Origin: Embleya hyalina
GTDB taxonomy: Bacteria > Actinomycetota > Actinomycetes > Streptomycetales > Streptomycetaceae
Direction of reading: 5' to 3'
DNA: 64,000 nt
NCBI RefSeq assembly: GCF_003967355.1
Contig: NZ_BIFH01000027.1
Coordinates: 204,817 to 268,816 of the forward strand
Each line of letters starts with the position of its first letter. Within the stretch, counting starts at the first letter, position 1. Below, one piece after another: positions 17,924 to 26,754 of this stretch. A model generated the notes under the pieces. The model had not been told where the DNA came from. It was given only the letters and a program-made list of their open reading frames with translations, and ran no database searches. The translations under genes and the position numbers were made by a program.

Positions 17924-18173
17924 TCATCCACAGGTAAGGGGCACAATGCCGTTCTGGTCGTTACCGGCGAGCGCGGGGCGTACGCGGGTGCACACGTGGG
18001 GCGATAGCCGCATGATTCGCCCAACAGTTTTTCACATACACAGCCGGTGGATAGAGAAATTGCAGGTCAGAGCCCGTTTGTGGACATGATTGCGAAGCGT
18101 TGGCGGCCGACTGCGCACAGCTTGTACACAGCTGGACCCGTCCCTCTCCACAGGTTGTCCACAGTTATCCACA
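17924..18173. promoter_or_regulatory. Cluster of DnaA-box-like sequences upstream of dnaB
   Basis: This covers most of the 422-nt gap between MATE and dnaB. Sequences close to the actinobacterial DnaA box TTGTCCACA are: TCATCCACA (17924-17932), ATGTCCACA on the minus strand (18079-18087), TTGTACACA (18122-18130), CTCTCCACA (18144-18152), TTGTCCACA (18155-18163, perfect) and TTATCCACA (18165-18173). The last three are tandem at 10-11-bp spacing. They may titrate DnaA or let DnaA regulate dnaB. The remaining gap sequence up to 18332 holds the dnaB promoter and nothing else I recognise. Confidence 0.65.
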
Positions 18174-18332
18174 GGCCCTGTGTATGACCGCCTTGGCCGG
18201 TCCGGGGTCCACCCGTACGGTGAAGGGCCGCATGCCGCGTCGTGCGGCGATTCTGTCGGCCGTGTGGCGTATGAAGGACACGGTGATTGCGGTGCGATCT
18301 CGCGCGAGCCTCGTCGAAAGGAGACCCCGGGC

Positions 18333-19706
18333 ATGAGCGTCTCCGAGTTCGAAGAGGCCCGACCCGAACCGGCGCGCGAAGGATTCGAGCGGACCCCGCC
18401 GCAGGACATCGCGGCCGAACAGTCGGTCCTCGGCGGCATGATGTTGTCCAAGGACGCGATCGCCGACGTCGTGGAGAACCTCAAGCCGGTCGACTTCTAC
18501 CGGCCCGCCCACGAACTCGTCTACAACGCGATCCTGGACCTGTACGCGCGGGGCGAACCGGCCGACGCGGTCACCGTCGCCGCCGAGTTGACCAAGCGCA
18601 CCGAGATCGGCCGGGTGGGCGGTGCCCCGTACCTGCACACCCTGATCTCGTCGGTGCCGACCGCGGCCAACGCCGAGTACTACGCGCGGATCGTGCGCGA
18701 ACAGGCGGTGCTGCGCCGCCTGGTCGAGGCGGGCACCCGGATCGTGCAGATGGGATACGCGGCCGACGGCGAGGTCGACGACATCGTCAACAACGCCCAG
18801 GCCGAGGTCTACAAGGTCACCGAGCAGCGCACCACCGAGGACTACGCCCCGCTGGCCGACATCATGGAGGGCGCCCTCGACGAGATCGAGGCGATCGGCT
18901 CCCGCGGCGGCCAGATGTCCGGCATCCCCACCGGCTTCACCGACCTGGACTCCCTCACCAACGGCCTCCATGCCGGCCAGATGATCGTCATCGCCGCCCG
19001 CCCCGCCATGGGCAAGTCGACGCTCGGATTGGACATCGCGCGCGCCTGTTCGATCAGGAACGGACTCTCCAGTGTGATCTTCTCGCTGGAGATGGGGCGC
19101 AACGAGATCATGATGCGTCTGTTGTCGGCGGAGGCGCGGGTCGCGTTGCATCACATGCGGTCGGGGAGCATGACCGACGACGACTGGACCCGCCTGTCGC
19201 GCAAGATGGGCGAGGTCACCGCCGCGCCGATGTACATCGACGACTCGCCGAACCTGTCGATGATGGAGATCCGGGCCAAGTGCCGCCGGCTCAAGCAGAA
19301 GCACGACCTGCGTCTGGTGATCATCGACTACCTCCAGCTGATGCAGTCGGGCGGCTCGCGCCGGGCCGAGAACCGCCAGCAGGAGGTCTCCGAGATGTCG
19401 CGAAACCTCAAGCTCCTGGCCAAGGAGCTCGAGGTCCCCGTGGTCGCGATGTCCCAGCTCAACCGTGGCCCCGAGCAGCGCACCGACAAGAAGCCGATGG
19501 TGTCGGACCTTCGTGAAAGTGGTTCGATCGAACAGGACGCCGACATGGTCATCCTGTTGCATCGGGAGGACGCGTACGAGAAGGAGTCGCCTCGGGCCGG
19601 GGAGGCGGACCTGATCGTGGCCAAGCACCGCAACGGTCCGACGGCCACGATCACCGTGGCGTTCCAGGGGCACTACTCGCGCTTCGTGGACATGGCCCAG
19701 AGCTGA
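18333..19706 (+). CDS. dnaB: Replicative DNA helicase DnaB
   Basis: 457 residues. The N-terminal domain (PPQDIAAEQSVLGGMMLSKDAI) and linker precede the RecA-like ATPase, which has Walker A ARPAMGKST (222-230), Walker B LVIIDYLQLM, and the downstream motifs SQLNRGPEQR and DLRESGSIEQDADMVILLHR. It is the hexameric 5'-3' helicase that unwinds DNA at the replication fork. No intein is present. The ATG at 18333 is preceded by GAAAGGAG. An in-frame TTG/GTG extension upstream runs through the DnaA-box region and is not credible. Confidence 0.97.
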   Translation: MSVSEFEEARPEPAREGFERTPPQDIAAEQSVLGGMMLSKDAIADVVENLKPVDFYRPAHELVYNAILDLYARGEPADAVTVAAELTKRTEIGRVGGAPYLHTLISSVPTAANAEYYARIVREQAVLRRLVEAGTRIVQMGYAADGEVDDIVNNAQAEVYKVTEQRTTEDYAPLADIMEGALDEIEAIGSRGGQMSGIPTGFTDLDSLTNGLHAGQMIVIAARPAMGKSTLGLDIARACSIRNGLSSVIFSLEMGRNEIMMRLLSAEARVALHHMRSGSMTDDDWTRLSRKMGEVTAAPMYIDDSPNLSMMEIRAKCRRLKQKHDLRLVIIDYLQLMQSGGSRRAENRQQEVSEMSRNLKLLAKELEVPVVAMSQLNRGPEQRTDKKPMVSDLRESGSIEQDADMVILLHREDAYEKESPRAGEADLIVAKHRNGPTATITVAFQGHYSRFVDMAQS

Positions 19707-19718
19707 GATCCGGGCCGG

Positions 19719-20603
19719 TCACGGCGTTGGGCCGAAGGCCCTGCGGGTGTGGGTGAGGAGTTCCCGGACGGCCGGGTTGTGGGTGTGCTTCCAGACCAGG
19801 GCCAGCAGGGCCGGGATTCGTACGTCGGTGATGGTGCGGGCGAGCAGGCGGTCGGCGTAGCGGGCGGCCATGGATTGGCTGAGCACGCCGACCGCCAGGC
19901 CGCGGGCGGCGAGGTCGGCGATCGCGTCGGCCGCACTGGCCTCCAGCGCGATCCTGGGGTGCAGGTCGCGGGCCGCGCAGGCCCGGTCGAGGACGGTGCG
20001 CAGGCCGGTGCCCGGGGGCATGCAGGTGATCGGGTGCGCGGTCAGGTCGGACAGGGTGATCCGGGAGCGGGCCGCCAGCGGGTGGTCGGGCGGGAAGATC
20101 GCGACGAGGCGTTCGTTGATGATCGTCATCGCCTCCAGGTCCTCGGGCGTGGAGTCGGCGACTCCGATCAGGGCCAGGTCGGTGGCCCCGGTGCGGACGT
20201 CGTGGGTGAGGGAGTCGGAGTTGTTCTCCTGGAGCGCGATCTCCACCCCGGGATGCGCCCGGTGGAAGGCGGCCAGTGCGTCGAACAGCGGGGTGATGGT
20301 GCAGCCGATGACCATGCCGACGGTGACCCGGCCCCGGATCAGGTCGGTCACCTCGCCGACCGCCTGACCCACCGACTCGGCGGCGGCCAGTGCGGCGCGG
20401 GCGTATTCGAGTGCGGCCTTGCCCGCGACGCTGAGCGTGACGCCGCGCGCCGAGCGCTCGAACAACTCGGCGCCCAACTCCCGTTCCAGCTGTCGGATCT
20501 GTGCGCTGACCCCCGACTGGCTGATGTGCACCCGCTCCGCCGCCCGGGTGAAGTTGCGTTCCTCGGCGACCGCGACGAAGTATTCGAGCTGCCTGAGTTC
20601 CAT
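19719..20603 (-). CDS. LysR family transcriptional regulator
   Basis: 294 residues starting MELRQLEYFVAVAEERNFTRAAERVHISQSGVSAQIRQLERELGAELF, the LTTR winged HTH (1-60), followed by a periplasmic-binding-protein-like effector domain (90-290). It converges on dnaB with 12 nt between stops and no obvious separate terminator. A palindrome ATACCGGTAT at 20619-20628, 16 nt upstream of the start, is the likely autoregulatory site. The divergent gene at 20845 is a candidate target; the effector is unknown. Confidence 0.93.
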   Translation of the reverse strand: MELRQLEYFVAVAEERNFTRAAERVHISQSGVSAQIRQLERELGAELFERSARGVTLSVAGKAALEYARAALAAAESVGQAVGEVTDLIRGRVTVGMVIGCTITPLFDALAAFHRAHPGVEIALQENNSDSLTHDVRTGATDLALIGVADSTPEDLEAMTIINERLVAIFPPDHPLAARSRITLSDLTAHPITCMPPGTGLRTVLDRACAARDLHPRIALEASAADAIADLAARGLAVGVLSQSMAARYADRLLARTITDVRIPALLALVWKHTHNPAVRELLTHTRRAFGPTP

Positions 20604-20618
20604 GACTGTGGATTCTAG

Positions 20619-20628
20619 ATACCGGTAT
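20619..20628. promoter_or_regulatory. Palindrome at the lysR start, possible LTTR site
   Basis: ATACCGGTAT is self-complementary and lies 16 nt upstream of the lysR ATG. The position suits LysR autoregulation. It is short, so this is a tentative call. Confidence 0.35.
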
Positions 20629-20844
20629 TCCGATCTGTTGGATTTCTGCCTGGCCGCCCCGCTCGGTCGGGGTCGGGCGATCGGTCCGCCACCGGGGACG
20701 AGCGGGTCGCGTCGGCCGGGTGGGTCTGGGCCCACCCCGGGTCGGGGGTTCGGCGCAGTGTTTCCGAGGTCGCGCGGAACCAGACTCGTGGATGCGGGGC
20801 CGAAGGGGCCGCGCGGGGACGGGCGGCGAGAGGACATCGCGATC

Positions 20845-21501
20845 ATGGACGGCACGGGGACGCCGGGTGCGAGGGCAGCGGCACCGCTGCGCGGGTTGGC
20901 GATGGTGTCGCAGGCGGTGCCGCAGCTCGCGCTGTTCACGGTGACCGCGACGGCGATCGCGGTGATCCCCACCGGGGTGGGCCTGCTCCTGCTGCCGCCG
21001 GCGGTCCACGCCACCCGGCTGCTCGCCCGGCAGGCCCGCGGGCAGGCCGGGCGCTGGTCGGGTGTCGGGATCGAGCAGCCGTACCGCGCCGTGCTGGCCG
21101 GCCGGGGCATCGTCGGATGGTGGCGGCGCGACATGGCGCTGTTGGCCGACCCGGCCACCTGGCGGGACCTGCTGTGGACGCTGTTGAACCCGGTGATCGG
21201 CACGCTGCTCGCGATCCTGCCGCTCGCGCTGGTCGTGTTCGGCGTCGAGGGCCTGGTGATGCCGTTCATCCGGGAGCCGATCGACGATGCCGGCGGCTCG
21301 CTCTGGTACGGCTTCATCCACGTCCGGGACGCGACCGACGCGCTGTACGCGGTGCCGCTCGGCGCGGCGGCGCTGGTCGTCGGCTTCCTGTCCGGCCCGG
21401 CACTGCTGCGGGCGCACGCGCGGTGGACCCGGAGCCTGCTCGGCCCGGTGTCCGCGCCGAAGCCGAGCGTGATGCCGGTCGTGTACCCCGCCGCCGCGTA
21501 G
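20845..21501 (+). CDS. Stand-alone sensor-domain membrane protein
   Basis: 218 residues with four hydrophobic segments: VPQLALFTVTATAIAVIPTGVGLLLLPPA, LLWTLLNPVIGTLLAILPLALVVFG, and a C-terminal pair around AVPLGAAALVVGFLSGPALL. The central DMALLADPATWRDLLW motif is characteristic of the 'putative sensor' domain (PF13796 type) normally found at the N-terminus of actinobacterial histidine kinases. Here the protein stops after the domain, with no kinase part, so it is a sensor-only protein or a remnant. It lies upstream of an MMPL/two-component set on the same strand, 569 nt away. The start ATG at 20845 has AGAGG about 11 nt upstream. Confidence 0.65.
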   Translation: MDGTGTPGARAAAPLRGLAMVSQAVPQLALFTVTATAIAVIPTGVGLLLLPPAVHATRLLARQARGQAGRWSGVGIEQPYRAVLAGRGIVGWWRRDMALLADPATWRDLLWTLLNPVIGTLLAILPLALVVFGVEGLVMPFIREPIDDAGGSLWYGFIHVRDATDALYAVPLGAAALVVGFLSGPALLRAHARWTRSLLGPVSAPKPSVMPVVYPAAA

Positions 21502-21817
21502 CCTCCGAGCGCGAACCCGCCCCTTCGACAGCCGCCGCCCGCCGGGACGCCCTCCGCTCCGGCGTGCGGCGGCGTGCGTGGCCGGGCCCTCGACGGGCGG
21601 CGGGTGTACCCGGGGAGGCGGCGGTCCGCGGTCTCCCTCCCCCGGAAGGCCGCGAACCGCTCGCTTCCCCCGCGGCGGGTCCCGGGGCACGGGGTCTGTT
21701 CGGGGCCCGCCGCATGGAAGTGATCGTGTCCGGTCGCGCTTGGTGTGCGATGGGTCCGTGCTTGGTCTTCGCGCCGACCCGACCGTGGGGACGTTCATCC
21801 CCCGGCACGAGATGTGT

Positions 21818-21835
21818 CTACTCCCGCTGGAGTAG
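21818..21835. promoter_or_regulatory. Inverted repeat, possible response-regulator site
   Basis: CTACTCC-CGCT-GGAGTAG has perfect 7-bp arms. It is 235 nt upstream of the MMPL start. It could be bound by the NarL-type regulator encoded at 25603, but this is inference from position only. Confidence 0.4.
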
Positions 21836-21991
21836 GCGGGCGTGCCGGCGTCTGCGAGGGCGGTGCGCCCCTGTAGTCCCCGGGGCGGAACTTGGGCTCC
21901 GGGGCCCGATTTCGTTTGAAGCGTCCGGCGTCGCTGCCTACCGTCGAAGCTGACACCACCAGCGTTCTCTCGGTTCGTGCGGCGATCGGCA

Positions 21992-22017
21992 CGCCTTGTG
22001 AATCGAATCACAAGGCG
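21992..22017. promoter_or_regulatory. Palindromic operator TGTGA-N6-TCACA upstream of the MMPL gene
   Basis: CGCCTTGTGA-ATCGAA-TCACAAGGCG has perfect 10-bp arms. The core TGTGA-N6-TCACA matches both Crp/Fnr-type and Rex-type sites (compare the Rex sites before cydA in this window, which share TGTGAA and the N6 spacing). It ends 53 nt before the MMPL start. A hairpin role is possible but no T-tract follows. Confidence 0.6.
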
Positions 22018-22070
22018 TCCTCGGGGGCCGGTCACACCGTGGGATCGCCCACGCGACCGAGGAGAGATCA

Positions 22071-24239
22071 ATGTTCGGACGACTCGGCAGGCTCGTCGTC
22101 CACAACCCCTGGAAGGTGATCGCGGCCTGGTTGATAGCCGCGATCGCCCTCGTCATGTTCGCGCCGAAGCTGAGCGACCTGACCAACCAGGACCAGTCGA
22201 GCTTCCTGCCCGGCAAGTACGAGTCCGTACAGGCGCAGAAGCTCGCCGAGAAGGCGTTCCCGCAGTCCACCGAGCAGACCGCGCTGCTGGTCTTCAAGCG
22301 CGCCGACGGCAAGAACCTGACCGAGGCCGACAAGACCAGGGTCAAGGAGATCACCGGCAGCCTGGGCGCGGCCGGCGTCGAGCATGTGAGCAAGGTCGAG
22401 GCGGGCGCCGCCAAGGACCGGATCGCCCTGGGCACCGCCTACATCAAGGGCGAACAGCAGGACAAGTTCGTCAACGAGGCGCTGAAGAAGCTTCGCGACA
22501 AGGCGAAGCCGATGGTCGACAAGACCGACCTCAAACTCGGCTTCACCGGCAGCGTGGCGATCAACGTCGACAACGAGGACGCCTTCAAGAAGGCCGAGGC
22601 GATCGTCGGCATCGTCACGATCGTGCTGATCATCGTGCTGCTCCTGGCGATCTACCGCAGTCCGATCGCGGCCCTGCTGCCGGTGATCATGGTCGCGCTG
22701 GTGTCGATGGTCGCCTCGCCCGTGATCGCCATCGTCGGCAAGGCCACCGGCCTGCAGGTGGACCAGTCGCTGAACACGATCCTGATCGTGGTGCTGTTCG
22801 GCATCGGCACCGACTACATCCTCTTCCTGCTCTTCCGCTACCGGGAACGACTGCGCGCGGGCGACGACAGGAAGGAGGCGATGATCGTCTCCGTCGAGCG
22901 GGTGGGCGAGGCCATCGCCTCGGCCGCCGGCGCCGTGGTGATCGCCTTCGGCGCGATGTTGCTCGCCACGTTCGGCTCGTTCAAGTCGATGGGCCCGGGT
23001 CTGGCCATCGCGGTGATCGTGATGGCGATCGCCGCGTTGACGCTGGTGCCCGCCGTGGTGTCGCTGATCGGCCCGAAGGTGTTCTGGCCGTCCAAGACCT
23101 GGCAGCACCAGCCCAAGGGCACCGCCTTCCACCGGATCGGCGGCCTGGTCGGGCGCAAGCCGGTCGCGGTGGCCCTGGTCGCCGGCGTGGTCATGGTGGC
23201 CTTCGCCGCCGGCGCGCTGAACTTCAAGGCCGACTACGACCAGCTCGGTCAGCTGCCCGGGGACACCGAGTCGGCCAAGTCGATGAAGGACATGCAGCTC
23301 GACTTCGCGGCGGGCACGCTCAACCCGACGCAGATCTACCTCAAGAGCACCGACGGCAAGCCGATCGACAAGGGTGCGGCGGAGCGTTTCGCCCTGTCGT
23401 TCAAGGACGTCGCGGGGGTCGGCGACCTGAACGAGGCCGGCGAGGACGCCGGGGGTTCGCACGTCAAGGTCAGCGGCGACGGGATGTCCGCCGAGATCGC
23501 CATCGTGCTCAAGGAGAGCCCGTTCGCGAACAAGGCGCTGGACACCATCGCCCCGCTGCGCGACTTCGCGCACGCCCACCAGCCGGAGGGCACCAAGGCG
23601 ATGGTGGGCGGCCAGACCGCGGCCTTCACCGACATCCGCAAGGCCACCAACCGCGACCTGTCGGTGATCTTCCCGGTCGCCGGTCTGCTGATCGCGCTGG
23701 TGCTCGGCCTGCTGCTGCGCAGCGTGGTGGCCCCGTGGTACCTGATGCTGGCGGTGGTCCTGGGCTTCGTCTCGACGATCGGCGCGACGGTCCTCGTCTT
23801 CCAGACGCTGGCCGGCAACTCCGGCGTGATGTTCATGCTGCCGGTGATGATCTACATGTTCGTGGTCGCCATCGGCACCGACTACAACATCCTGATGGTC
23901 GCCCGATTGCGGGAGGAGGCGAAGGAGGGACACGAGCCGAGGCAGGCCGCCGCACTGGCCGTCGAGCACGCGGGTCCCTCGATTGCCGCCGCGGGTGTCA
24001 TCCTGGCAGGAACGTTCGCGTCGCTCATGATGGCGGGCATCGACATGATGACCCAGATGGGCTTCGCGGTCTCGGTCGGGATCTGCATCTCGGCGTTCGT
24101 GATGTCGATGTTCCTGGTGCCTTCGGTGACCGCCCTGATCGGGCACGCCGCCTGGTGGCCGGGACACGGCGACCGGGCGACCGGGCCGGTCGGCCGGGGC
24201 GACGAGGACAGGAAGCCGGTGTTCGCCGGGGACCGATGA
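22071..24239 (+). CDS. MMPL family RND-type transporter
   Basis: 722 residues with the two-repeat MMPL layout: one N-terminal helix (about 15-33), a large extracytoplasmic domain, a five-helix block (about 180-345) with GIGTDYILFLLFRYRERLR, a second extracytoplasmic domain, and a second helix block (about 530-690) with AIGTDYNILMVARLREE. The GTDY motifs are the proton-relay signatures. Actinobacterial MMPL proteins export lipids or secondary metabolites; the substrate is unknown. GAGGAGAG precedes the ATG. It is followed at 23 nt by a histidine kinase and response regulator, suggesting co-expression. Confidence 0.93.
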   Translation: MFGRLGRLVVHNPWKVIAAWLIAAIALVMFAPKLSDLTNQDQSSFLPGKYESVQAQKLAEKAFPQSTEQTALLVFKRADGKNLTEADKTRVKEITGSLGAAGVEHVSKVEAGAAKDRIALGTAYIKGEQQDKFVNEALKKLRDKAKPMVDKTDLKLGFTGSVAINVDNEDAFKKAEAIVGIVTIVLIIVLLLAIYRSPIAALLPVIMVALVSMVASPVIAIVGKATGLQVDQSLNTILIVVLFGIGTDYILFLLFRYRERLRAGDDRKEAMIVSVERVGEAIASAAGAVVIAFGAMLLATFGSFKSMGPGLAIAVIVMAIAALTLVPAVVSLIGPKVFWPSKTWQHQPKGTAFHRIGGLVGRKPVAVALVAGVVMVAFAAGALNFKADYDQLGQLPGDTESAKSMKDMQLDFAAGTLNPTQIYLKSTDGKPIDKGAAERFALSFKDVAGVGDLNEAGEDAGGSHVKVSGDGMSAEIAIVLKESPFANKALDTIAPLRDFAHAHQPEGTKAMVGGQTAAFTDIRKATNRDLSVIFPVAGLLIALVLGLLLRSVVAPWYLMLAVVLGFVSTIGATVLVFQTLAGNSGVMFMLPVMIYMFVVAIGTDYNILMVARLREEAKEGHEPRQAAALAVEHAGPSIAAAGVILAGTFASLMMAGIDMMTQMGFAVSVGICISAFVMSMFLVPSVTALIGHAAWWPGHGDRATGPVGRGDEDRKPVFAGDR

Positions 24240-24262
24240 CCCGGTAGGACCGAGGAGAGCAG

Positions 24263-25606
24263 ATGGTCGCGGAAGGCCCCGCGCGAGTTGCCGTGCGGGG
24301 TCTTCCCGCGTCCGCGTCCGGGGCCGGCACCGGCACCGGCACCACCAAGGCGGTCGAGTCGGTCGAGCCCTGGTTCCTGCCGCTGCCCAAGTCCTTCGCC
24401 CGGCGACTGAGCTGTCGGCCGTGGCTGGGCGAGCTGCTGCTGGTCGCGGTGGTGCTGCTGTGCGTGATCGGCGGCGCGATCGGGTCGACCCGGCGCCAGG
24501 ACACCACCGGCAGCCCGGACGCGTTCAACCTGGCCATCGGCGCGCTCACCTGCCTGGTGCTCCTGGGCCGGCTGCGCTGGCCGCTGACCGTGCTGGTGCT
24601 CACCGAGGCGGGCCAGATCTTCTATCTGGCCGCCGACGGCCTCGACGGGCCGATCCTGATGCCGACCATGGTGGCGCTGTACACCGTGGCCGCCCGCGGT
24701 CAGCTGCGCCGCTCGGTACTGATCGCCTCGGGCGTGGCCCTGCTGCACACCGCCATGCGGATAGGGCTGACCCCCGACGGGTTCCTGTCCCCGGAGAAGT
24801 ACCTCTCCGGGATCTGGATGTATCTCCCGGTCGCGATCGGCGAGGCGGTCCGCGCGAAGCGGGCGTACTGGGCGGAGGTACAGGCCCGCCTCGCCCGCGC
24901 CGAGCAGGAGCGCGAGGACGAGGCCCGGCGCCGGGTCACCGCCGAGCGCATGCGGATCGCCCGCGAGCTGCACGACGTGGTCGCGCACAGCATCGCGATG
25001 ATCAACATCCAGGCGGGCGTGGCCGCGCACGTCATCGATCGCGACGTACCGCAGGCCAGGGAGGCGCTGGTACACATCAAGGTGGCCAGCCGCGACGCGC
25101 TGGCCGAACTGCGCACCACGCTGGGCGTGCTGCGCCAGGACGGCGACAACGACCTGCCCACCGAGCCGACCCCCGGGGTGGACGACGTGGAATCGCTGGT
25201 GGCGTCCTACCGCAACGCGGGGCTGCCGGTGCTGCTCGAGGAGTCCGGCCGGGACCGGACCCCGTCCGCGCCGGTCGGCCTGGCCTTGTACCGGATCGTC
25301 CAGGAGTCGCTGACCAACGCGATGAAGCACGCCGGCGACGGGGCCACCGCGATCGTGCGGGTGGTCTACGGGGAACACGCGGTCGAGGTCGACGTGCTCG
25401 ACGACGGTCGCGGCACCCCCGAGCCGGGGCGCACGGGCGGCGCCGACGGCACCGGCCACGGTCTGCTCGGCATGCGGGAACGGGCGGTCGCCGTGGGCGG
25501 CTCGCTCGCGGTGGGCCCCGGCCCCAACGGCGGGTTTTCGGTACACGCGGTGCTGCCGCACCACAAGGGCGCGCCGCCGGCGCGCCGCGAAGGAGGGTCC
25601 TCATGA
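24263..25606 (+). CDS. Sensor histidine kinase, NarL/DesK type
   Basis: 447 residues. An N-terminal membrane part has about five helices (LLLVAVVLLCVIGGAIG, LAIGALTCLVLLGRLRWPLTVLVL and others), then a coiled coil. The HisKA_3 box is ARELHDVVAHSIAMINIQAGVAAH with phospho-acceptor His237, and the HATPase_c domain has RIVQESLTNAMKHAG and DDGRG...GHGLLGMRERA. It autophosphorylates and should signal to the regulator encoded immediately downstream, with which it overlaps by 4 nt. The short loops suggest sensing in or at the membrane. The start ATG has GAGGAGAGC before it. Confidence 0.93.
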   Translation: MVAEGPARVAVRGLPASASGAGTGTGTTKAVESVEPWFLPLPKSFARRLSCRPWLGELLLVAVVLLCVIGGAIGSTRRQDTTGSPDAFNLAIGALTCLVLLGRLRWPLTVLVLTEAGQIFYLAADGLDGPILMPTMVALYTVAARGQLRRSVLIASGVALLHTAMRIGLTPDGFLSPEKYLSGIWMYLPVAIGEAVRAKRAYWAEVQARLARAEQEREDEARRRVTAERMRIARELHDVVAHSIAMINIQAGVAAHVIDRDVPQAREALVHIKVASRDALAELRTTLGVLRQDGDNDLPTEPTPGVDDVESLVASYRNAGLPVLLEESGRDRTPSAPVGLALYRIVQESLTNAMKHAGDGATAIVRVVYGEHAVEVDVLDDGRGTPEPGRTGGADGTGHGLLGMRERAVAVGGSLAVGPGPNGGFSVHAVLPHHKGAPPARREGGSS

Positions 25607-26271
25607 CGGTGCGCGTGCTGATCGCGGACGACCAGCTGCTGGTGCGCTCGGGCTTCAAGGTGCTGGTCGGCAGCGACCCCGAGCTGGTGGTGGTCGGCGA
25701 GGCGGCGAACGGCACCGAGGCGCTGGCGCTGGCCCGGGAGACCACCCCGGACGTGGTGCTGATGGACATCCGGATGCCCGGCATGGACGGTCTGGAGGCG
25801 ACCCGGCGGATCGTGCGCGACGACGATCTCGCGGGGGTGCGGGTGCTGGTGCTGACCACGTTCGAGGTCGACGAGTACGTGTTCGAGGCGCTGCGGGCCG
25901 GGGCCAGCGGGTTCCTGGTCAAGGACACCGATCCCGAGGACCTGCTCAAGGCGATCAAGACCGTCGCGTCGGGCGACGCGCTGCTCTCGCCGGGCGCCAC
26001 CCGCGCCCTGGTGGCCCGCTTCCTGTCCCAGCCCGAGCCCAAGGTGGCCGCCCCGGACCGACTGGAGGCGCTGACCGACCGCGAGCGCGAGGTGTTGTCG
26101 CTGGTCGCGGCCGGGATGAGCAACGACGAGATCGCGGAGCACCTGTTCGTCTCGCCGCTGACCGCCAAGACCCACGTCAGCCGGGCGATGGTCAAGCTCG
26201 GCGCGCGCGATCGGGCGCAACTCGTGGTGATCGCCTACGAGTCGGGGATGGTTCGACCGGGACGCGGCTGA
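25603..26271 (+). CDS. NarL/FixJ family response regulator
   Basis: 222 residues. The receiver domain (1-120) has the acidic pair ADD, phospho-acceptor Asp55 in LMDIRMPG, Thr in LTTFE and Lys in LVKD. The C-terminal LuxR-type HTH is LTDREREVLSLVAAGMSNDEIAEHLFVSPLTAKTHVSRAMVKL. It is co-translated with the kinase (ATGA overlap). The likely target is the MMPL promoter region, where an inverted repeat lies at 21818-21835. Confidence 0.95.
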   Translation: MTVRVLIADDQLLVRSGFKVLVGSDPELVVVGEAANGTEALALARETTPDVVLMDIRMPGMDGLEATRRIVRDDDLAGVRVLVLTTFEVDEYVFEALRAGASGFLVKDTDPEDLLKAIKTVASGDALLSPGATRALVARFLSQPEPKVAAPDRLEALTDREREVLSLVAAGMSNDEIAEHLFVSPLTAKTHVSRAMVKLGARDRAQLVVIAYESGMVRPGRG

Positions 26272-26292
26272 CTTCCCGCGTCCCGGCGCACG

Positions 26293-26754
26293 TCAGCCCA
26301 GATCGCCCGCGAGCAGGGTGTGGATGCCCTCGACGTTGGCCCGCAGATAGGCCGCGAGGCTGGCCGGCACCAGCCCGACCGAGGCCAGCCCGGACGGCGT
26401 GAACGGCACGCGCACGATGTCGTACTCGCCGTTCGGCTCGTCCACCTCGGGCCCGTGCCGCAGCGCGGGGTCCATGGATTCGAGCCGGCACGCGAAGAAG
26501 TGCTGGATCTTGACCCCGCCGGGCTCGGGCACGGTGTCCACGAACGCGGGCACCGGTCGGCCGATCTTGCCGCCCAACTCCTCGAACACCTCGCGCCGCA
26601 GCGCCTCGGTGACCGTGGTGTCCTCGGGCTCGACGCCGCCGCCGGGGGTGATCCAGTACGGGGGACTGCCCGGCTTCGTGCGTTTGATCAGCACCATCCG
26701 ATCCTCCTCGTCGAGGAGGATCGCGCGTGCCGTCCGCTTCACCACTGAACGCAT
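26293..26754 (-). CDS. Nudix hydrolase family protein
   Basis: 153 residues with the Nudix fold: RAILLDEEDRMVLIKRTKPG then WITPGGGVEP. The Nudix box departs from the consensus G-x5-E-x7-REUxEExGU: it reads G39-x5-D45-x8-R54-E55-V-F-E58-E59-L-G61, with Asp for the first Glu and one extra spacer residue. The metal-binding REVFEELG core is intact, so hydrolysis of a nucleoside diphosphate derivative is still likely. It converges with the response regulator gene, 21 nt between stops. The start ATG is 26752-26754. Confidence 0.85.
   Translation of the reverse strand: MRSVVKRTARAILLDEEDRMVLIKRTKPGSPPYWITPGGGVEPEDTTVTEALRREVFEELGGKIGRPVPAFVDTVPEPGGVKIQHFFACRLESMDPALRHGPEVDEPNGEYDIVRVPFTPSGLASVGLVPASLAAYLRANVEGIHTLLAGDLG

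Larger units (their letters stand above)
21502..22070. other. Long intergenic region upstream of the MMPL gene
   Basis: 569 nt without a convincing gene. It contains an inverted repeat CTACTCC-CGCT-GGAGTAG at 21818-21835, and a 26-bp palindrome at 21992-22017 close to the MMPL start. The first 200 nt are very GC-rich with no coding periodicity that I can recognise. A decayed kinase portion of the preceding sensor gene is possible, but I could not identify any kinase motif. Confidence 0.5.

Noticed and set aside
18100..18332. In-frame N-terminal extension of dnaB
   Set aside because: It passes through the DnaA-box cluster, and the ATG at 18333 has a strong Shine-Dalgarno and the conserved protein start.
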